Below, in pieces: positions 4,081 to 6,618 of a DNA stretch of 6,618 bases (positions are counted from its first letter, which is position 1; each line of letters begins with the position of its first letter). The stretch is taken from contig JAAYBE010000214.1 of the NCBI GenBank assembly GCA_012719015.1, positions 1-6,618 of the forward strand. The letters are read 5' to 3'. Made by a program: the position numbers and the translations under genes. Below the pieces are notes generated by a model. It worked only from the letters and a program-made list of their open reading frames with translations, did not search any database and had not been told where the DNA came from. Origin of the DNA: Actinomycetota bacterium. GTDB taxonomy: Bacteria > Actinomycetota > Thermoleophilia > UBA2241.

Positions 4081-5931
4081 ATGAGTCGCAAGACACGAGC
4101 CCGACACGTCATCCCGAGGCTGCCCGTGCTGGTCGCCGCGGTCTCCGCCGTCGCCCTCGCCCTGGGGCTGATGGGCGTCGCTCTCGCTGCCTCCAGCCCC
4201 TCGCCCACGGCCGCAGACGACGGCGGCCGGACGATCCTGCGGGTCGGCTGGATGCAGGAGCCGGACAACCTCAATCCCTTCGTCGGCTACCAGGCGAACA
4301 ACTACGTCGTCTGGCACATGAACTACGACTTCCTCGTCGGCTTCGACGACAAGGACCTCGGTCCGCGCCCGGAACTGGCCACGGAATGGGAGGTCTCGCC
4401 CGACGGCAAGGTGTGGACCTTCACCCTCCGCGACGACGCCACCTGGCAGGACGGCGAGCCGGTCACCGCCTCCGACGTCGCCTTCACCTTCAACTACGTG
4501 ATCGAGAACGAACTGCACAATCTGGCGACCTACACGGACAGCATCACCAGGGCCGAGGCCGTCGACGACACGCACGTCAAGATCTACACGAGCGCCCCCA
4601 AGGCCAACATGCTGCGCACGTTGGTCCCCATCCTCCCGGAGCACATCTGGAGCAAGGTGAGCGGCAAGGCGGCGTCGACGAGCTACCAGAACGCGCCCCC
4701 CATCATCGGCAACGGACCATTCCAGGTGGTGGAGTGGAGCCGCGGCAAGTACATGCGTCTGGTCGCCAACAAGGACTACTGGGGCGGCGCGCCCAAGGTC
4801 GACGAGGTCATCTTCGACTTCTACACCAACGCCGACACCATGCTCCAGGACCTCAAGCTCGGGGTGATCGACGGCGCCGTCGACGTCTCGATGGCCGGGT
4901 TCAAGCAGCTCCAGGGCACGCCCGGCATCACGACGAACGAGGCCACGTCCTGGAGCTTCAACGAGCTGGCGATGAACTGCTACGACAACCCCGATTCCAA
5001 GGGCAACCCGGTGCTCCTGGACGTGCGCTTCCGCCAGGCTGTGAACTACGCCGTGGACCGGGAGAAGGTCGCCAAGGTGGCGTTCCAGGGCTTCGCCGTC
5101 CCCGGCTCGACGGTGATCGTCCCCGCCTCCGACTACCATTGGGAGCCCCCCGCCGACCAGGCCTTCACGTACGATCCCGAGAAGGCCAGGCAGATCCTCG
5201 ATGACGCGGGCTACAAGGACGTCGACGGCGACGGCGTCCGGGAGACGCCCCAGGGCAAGCCGCTCACCCTGCGTCTGTACGCGACCAACGACTCCGTCGC
5301 CAACCAGACGGCCGGCAAACTCATCGTCGGCTGGCTGCGCGACGTGGGTGTCAAGCTCGACCTGCAGGTCATGAGTTTCGGCGCCTTGATGGACGTCCAG
5401 TACGAGTACACCGGCGACACGTTCACGCCCAACTGGGACATGTGCGTGCTCTACTGGATGAACGAGGTCGACCCCAACTTCATGCTCAACGTCTTCACGC
5501 CGGAGCAGATCCAAGGCTGGAGCGACAGCAGCTGGACGGATCCCGAGTACAGCAAGCTGAACGTCCGCCAGATGGAGACGATCGACCCGGCCGAGCGGCT
5601 GCCGCTCGTGCAGGAGATGCAGCGCATCTTCTACGAGGACGCCGCCTACGCCGTGCTCGTCTACCCGCACCAGCTCGAGGCGTACAACACACGGGATTGG
5701 CAAGGCTGGGTCAGTGTCCCGAGTGACGCGCCCGACGGCGAACAGGGCGCCGTGCTGTACAGCCTCAACAACATCGACACCTACCGCTTCGTGGAGCCCA
5801 AGTCGGCCGGCGCGACGAGTGCGTCGTCCTCCTGGGTCCTGCCGGTCGTGATCGCCGCGGTCGTGGCGATGGTCGCCGCGGTCGTGCTCGTGCGCCGCCG
5901 GCGCGGACACGCCGAGACGGAAGCGGGCTGA
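4081..5931 (+). CDS. ABC transporter substrate-binding protein, family 5 (peptide/nickel type), membrane-anchored
   Basis: This extracellular solute receptor of a peptide-type ABC importer (DppA/OppA-like) has 616 residues. A basic N-terminus and a hydrophobic core (about 14-36) ending in ALA-AS form a signal peptidase I signal peptide. There is no lipobox cysteine. The mature part starts near TILRVGWMQEPDNLNPF and has the family 5 signature ELATEWEVSPDG (98-109), WTFTLRDDATWQDG, and SDVAFTFNYV; later come GNGPFQVVEW, NKDYWGGAPKVDEV, VRFRQAVNYAVDREK and YDPEKARQILDDAGY. DVDGDGVRE (380-388) resembles a calcium loop and is common in this family. The C-terminus has a Ser-rich linker, one transmembrane helix (about 585-604) and RRRR with a short polar tail, which would anchor the protein to the membrane. 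The ligand is unknown: di- or oligopeptides, opines or other amides are possible. No permease or ATPase genes are in the window; they may lie downstream. Confidence 0.93.
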   Translation: MSRKTRARHVIPRLPVLVAAVSAVALALGLMGVALAASSPSPTAADDGGRTILRVGWMQEPDNLNPFVGYQANNYVVWHMNYDFLVGFDDKDLGPRPELATEWEVSPDGKVWTFTLRDDATWQDGEPVTASDVAFTFNYVIENELHNLATYTDSITRAEAVDDTHVKIYTSAPKANMLRTLVPILPEHIWSKVSGKAASTSYQNAPPIIGNGPFQVVEWSRGKYMRLVANKDYWGGAPKVDEVIFDFYTNADTMLQDLKLGVIDGAVDVSMAGFKQLQGTPGITTNEATSWSFNELAMNCYDNPDSKGNPVLLDVRFRQAVNYAVDREKVAKVAFQGFAVPGSTVIVPASDYHWEPPADQAFTYDPEKARQILDDAGYKDVDGDGVRETPQGKPLTLRLYATNDSVANQTAGKLIVGWLRDVGVKLDLQVMSFGALMDVQYEYTGDTFTPNWDMCVLYWMNEVDPNFMLNVFTPEQIQGWSDSSWTDPEYSKLNVRQMETIDPAERLPLVQEMQRIFYEDAAYAVLVYPHQLEAYNTRDWQGWVSVPSDAPDGEQGAVLYSLNNIDTYRFVEPKSAGATSASSSWVLPVVIAAVVAMVAAVVLVRRRRGHAETEAG

Positions 5932-5943
5932 GCGGGCGGAGCT

Positions 5944-5981
5944 GAGGACCGAGTCAGCGAGGACGCGCCGACGGTGAGGAC
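5944..5981 (+). repeat. Three GAGGAC direct repeats in the gap after the binding protein
   Basis: GAGGAC occurs at 5944, 5959 and 5976, spacings of 15 and 17 bases, inside the 82-base gap before the flavin reductase gene. It may be chance in purine-rich leader DNA. No terminator hairpin with a T-tract was seen here, so read-through from the binding-protein gene is likely. Confidence 0.2.
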
Positions 5982-5995
5982 GCAGTGGCGGCGCG

Positions 5996-6002
5996 AAGGA
6001 GG
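5996..6002 (+). promoter_or_regulatory. Ribosome binding site of the flavin-reductase-like gene
   Basis: AAGGAGG lies 11 bases before ATG at 6014, a long but acceptable spacing. The nearer GTG at 6004 is followed at once by a stop codon. This supports ATG 6014 as the start. Confidence 0.7.
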
Positions 6003-6013
6003 CGTGTGACCAG

Positions 6014-6618
6014 ATGGACACGAGTCCGGCAGATGCATCGACCTTCCGGCAGGACCTGTTCAAGGCCTGCACCGTGCCGCGGCCCATCGGCTGGCTCTCG
6101 ACGGTGTCGCCGGACGGCGTCGCCAACCTGGCGCCCTACAGCCAGTGGCAGAACCTCACCTGGGACCCGCCGATGGTGATGTTCGCCGCCAACCAGTCGG
6201 TGCTGGGCGGTCGCAAGGACACGGTGCGCAACACCGAGGCCACCGGCTGGTTCGTCTGGAACATGGCCACCTGGGACCTGCGCGAGGCGGTGAACGTCTC
6301 GTCCAGGGCGGTCGGCCCGGAGGTCGACGAGTTCGAGCTCGCCGGGGTCGACAAGGAGGAGTGCGTCGAGGCGCCCGGGCCGCGGGTACGGCAATCGCCC
6401 TGCCACTTCGAGTGCCGCTACCTGCAGACGGTACGTCTGCCCGCGGCCCGCGAGACGCCCTCGGTCGACCTGGTGATCGGCCGCGTCGAGCACGTCCACG
6501 TGGACGACGCCGTGCTCGACGCGGCCGGCCGGCTCGACCTGCTCAAGGTCCGGCCCATCGCACGCCTCGGCTACCACGACTACACCTGCGTCGACAACGT
6601 CTTCGAGATGGTCCCGCC
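6014..6618 (+). CDS. Flavin-reductase-like FMN-binding split-barrel protein (3' end cut off)
   Basis: The open frame runs to the window edge with 201 complete codons, close to the usual length of about 200-220, so only the last few residues are probably missing. It matches the flavin reductase-like domain family (DIM6/NTAB type): RPIGWLSTVSPDGVANLAPYS (23-43) is the typical first strands and FMN-contacting loop, then DPPMVMFAANQS, a TGWFVWNMATWDLREAVNVSS segment, GRVEHVHVDD, and near the end the RPIARLGYHDYT signature. Members bind FMN and act as flavin reductases partnered with monooxygenases, or as FMN oxidoreductases of unknown substrate; no partner oxygenase is visible. It has no signal peptide and is probably cytoplasmic. 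It follows the binding protein by 82 bases on the same strand without an obvious terminator, so it is likely in the same operon. Its specific role here is not known. Confidence 0.88.
   Translation, partial: MDTSPADASTFRQDLFKACTVPRPIGWLSTVSPDGVANLAPYSQWQNLTWDPPMVMFAANQSVLGGRKDTVRNTEATGWFVWNMATWDLREAVNVSSRAVGPEVDEFELAGVDKEECVEAPGPRVRQSPCHFECRYLQTVRLPAARETPSVDLVIGRVEHVHVDDAVLDAAGRLDLLKVRPIARLGYHDYTCVDNVFEMVP

Noticed and set aside
2583..4274. A 563-codon minus-strand open frame antisense to the M20 gene
   Set aside because: It has no recognisable domain, has the same shadow composition, and would cross the divergent promoter region; the plus strand carries the full set of M20 catalytic residues.
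5218..5244. A dockerin or EF-hand domain in the binding protein
   Set aside because: DVDGDGVRE is a single calcium-loop-like motif that occurs commonly inside family 5 binding proteins; no second loop or flanking EF-hand helices are seen.
3835..6126. A 763-codon open frame on the minus strand, antisense to the binding protein
   Set aside because: Its product is a Val/Arg/Gly/His/Asp-rich low-complexity string with no family motif, and it lies opposite a gene with clear family 5 signatures. It is a GC-bias shadow.

Overview
The window is GC-rich (roughly 70% by eye), with strong GC3 bias and GTG starts. This suggests a high-GC actinobacterium (Actinomycetota, possibly a deep-branching class), but no marker gene is present to place it. 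All seven protein genes are packed with short gaps. There is no gene-free stretch above 300 bases, and no tRNA, rRNA, CRISPR or mobile element was seen.

Left arm (minus strand, read right to left): a TetR-type regulator (2544-1906), then 2,4-diaminopentanoate dehydrogenase (1760-750), the small subunit OrtA (675-295) and the 5' part of OrtB (295-1, running off the window). OrtA and OrtB together form 2-amino-4-oxopentanoate thiolase. These are the last two steps of the ornithine degradation pathway known from Clostridium sticklandii: 2,4-diaminopentanoate is oxidatively deaminated to 2-amino-4-oxopentanoate, which the thiolase cleaves with CoA to acetyl-CoA and alanine. The ornithine racemase and D-ornithine 4,5-aminomutase genes that would complete the pathway are not in the window and would be expected beyond position 1, if clustered.

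Right arm (plus strand): an M20 zinc aminoacylase/deacylase of the ArgE/DapE type (2673-3989), a family 5 (peptide-type) ABC substrate-binding protein with a cleavable signal peptide and a C-terminal membrane anchor instead of a lipobox (4081-5931), and a flavin-reductase-like FMN-binding split-barrel protein cut off by the right edge (6014-6618).

The arms diverge from a compact control region (2545-2672). It holds a near-consensus sigma70 promoter facing right, a plausible promoter facing left, a perfect 6+6 bp inverted repeat overlapping both -35 elements, and a second copy of its right half 43 bp away near the predicted tetR transcription start. The simplest reading is one TetR-controlled catabolic unit: a peptide-like or N-acylated compound is bound outside the cell, imported, hydrolysed by the M20 enzyme, and a released diamino acid such as ornithine is degraded to acetyl-CoA and alanine. 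The functional link between the arms is inference; the individual family calls are well supported by motifs.
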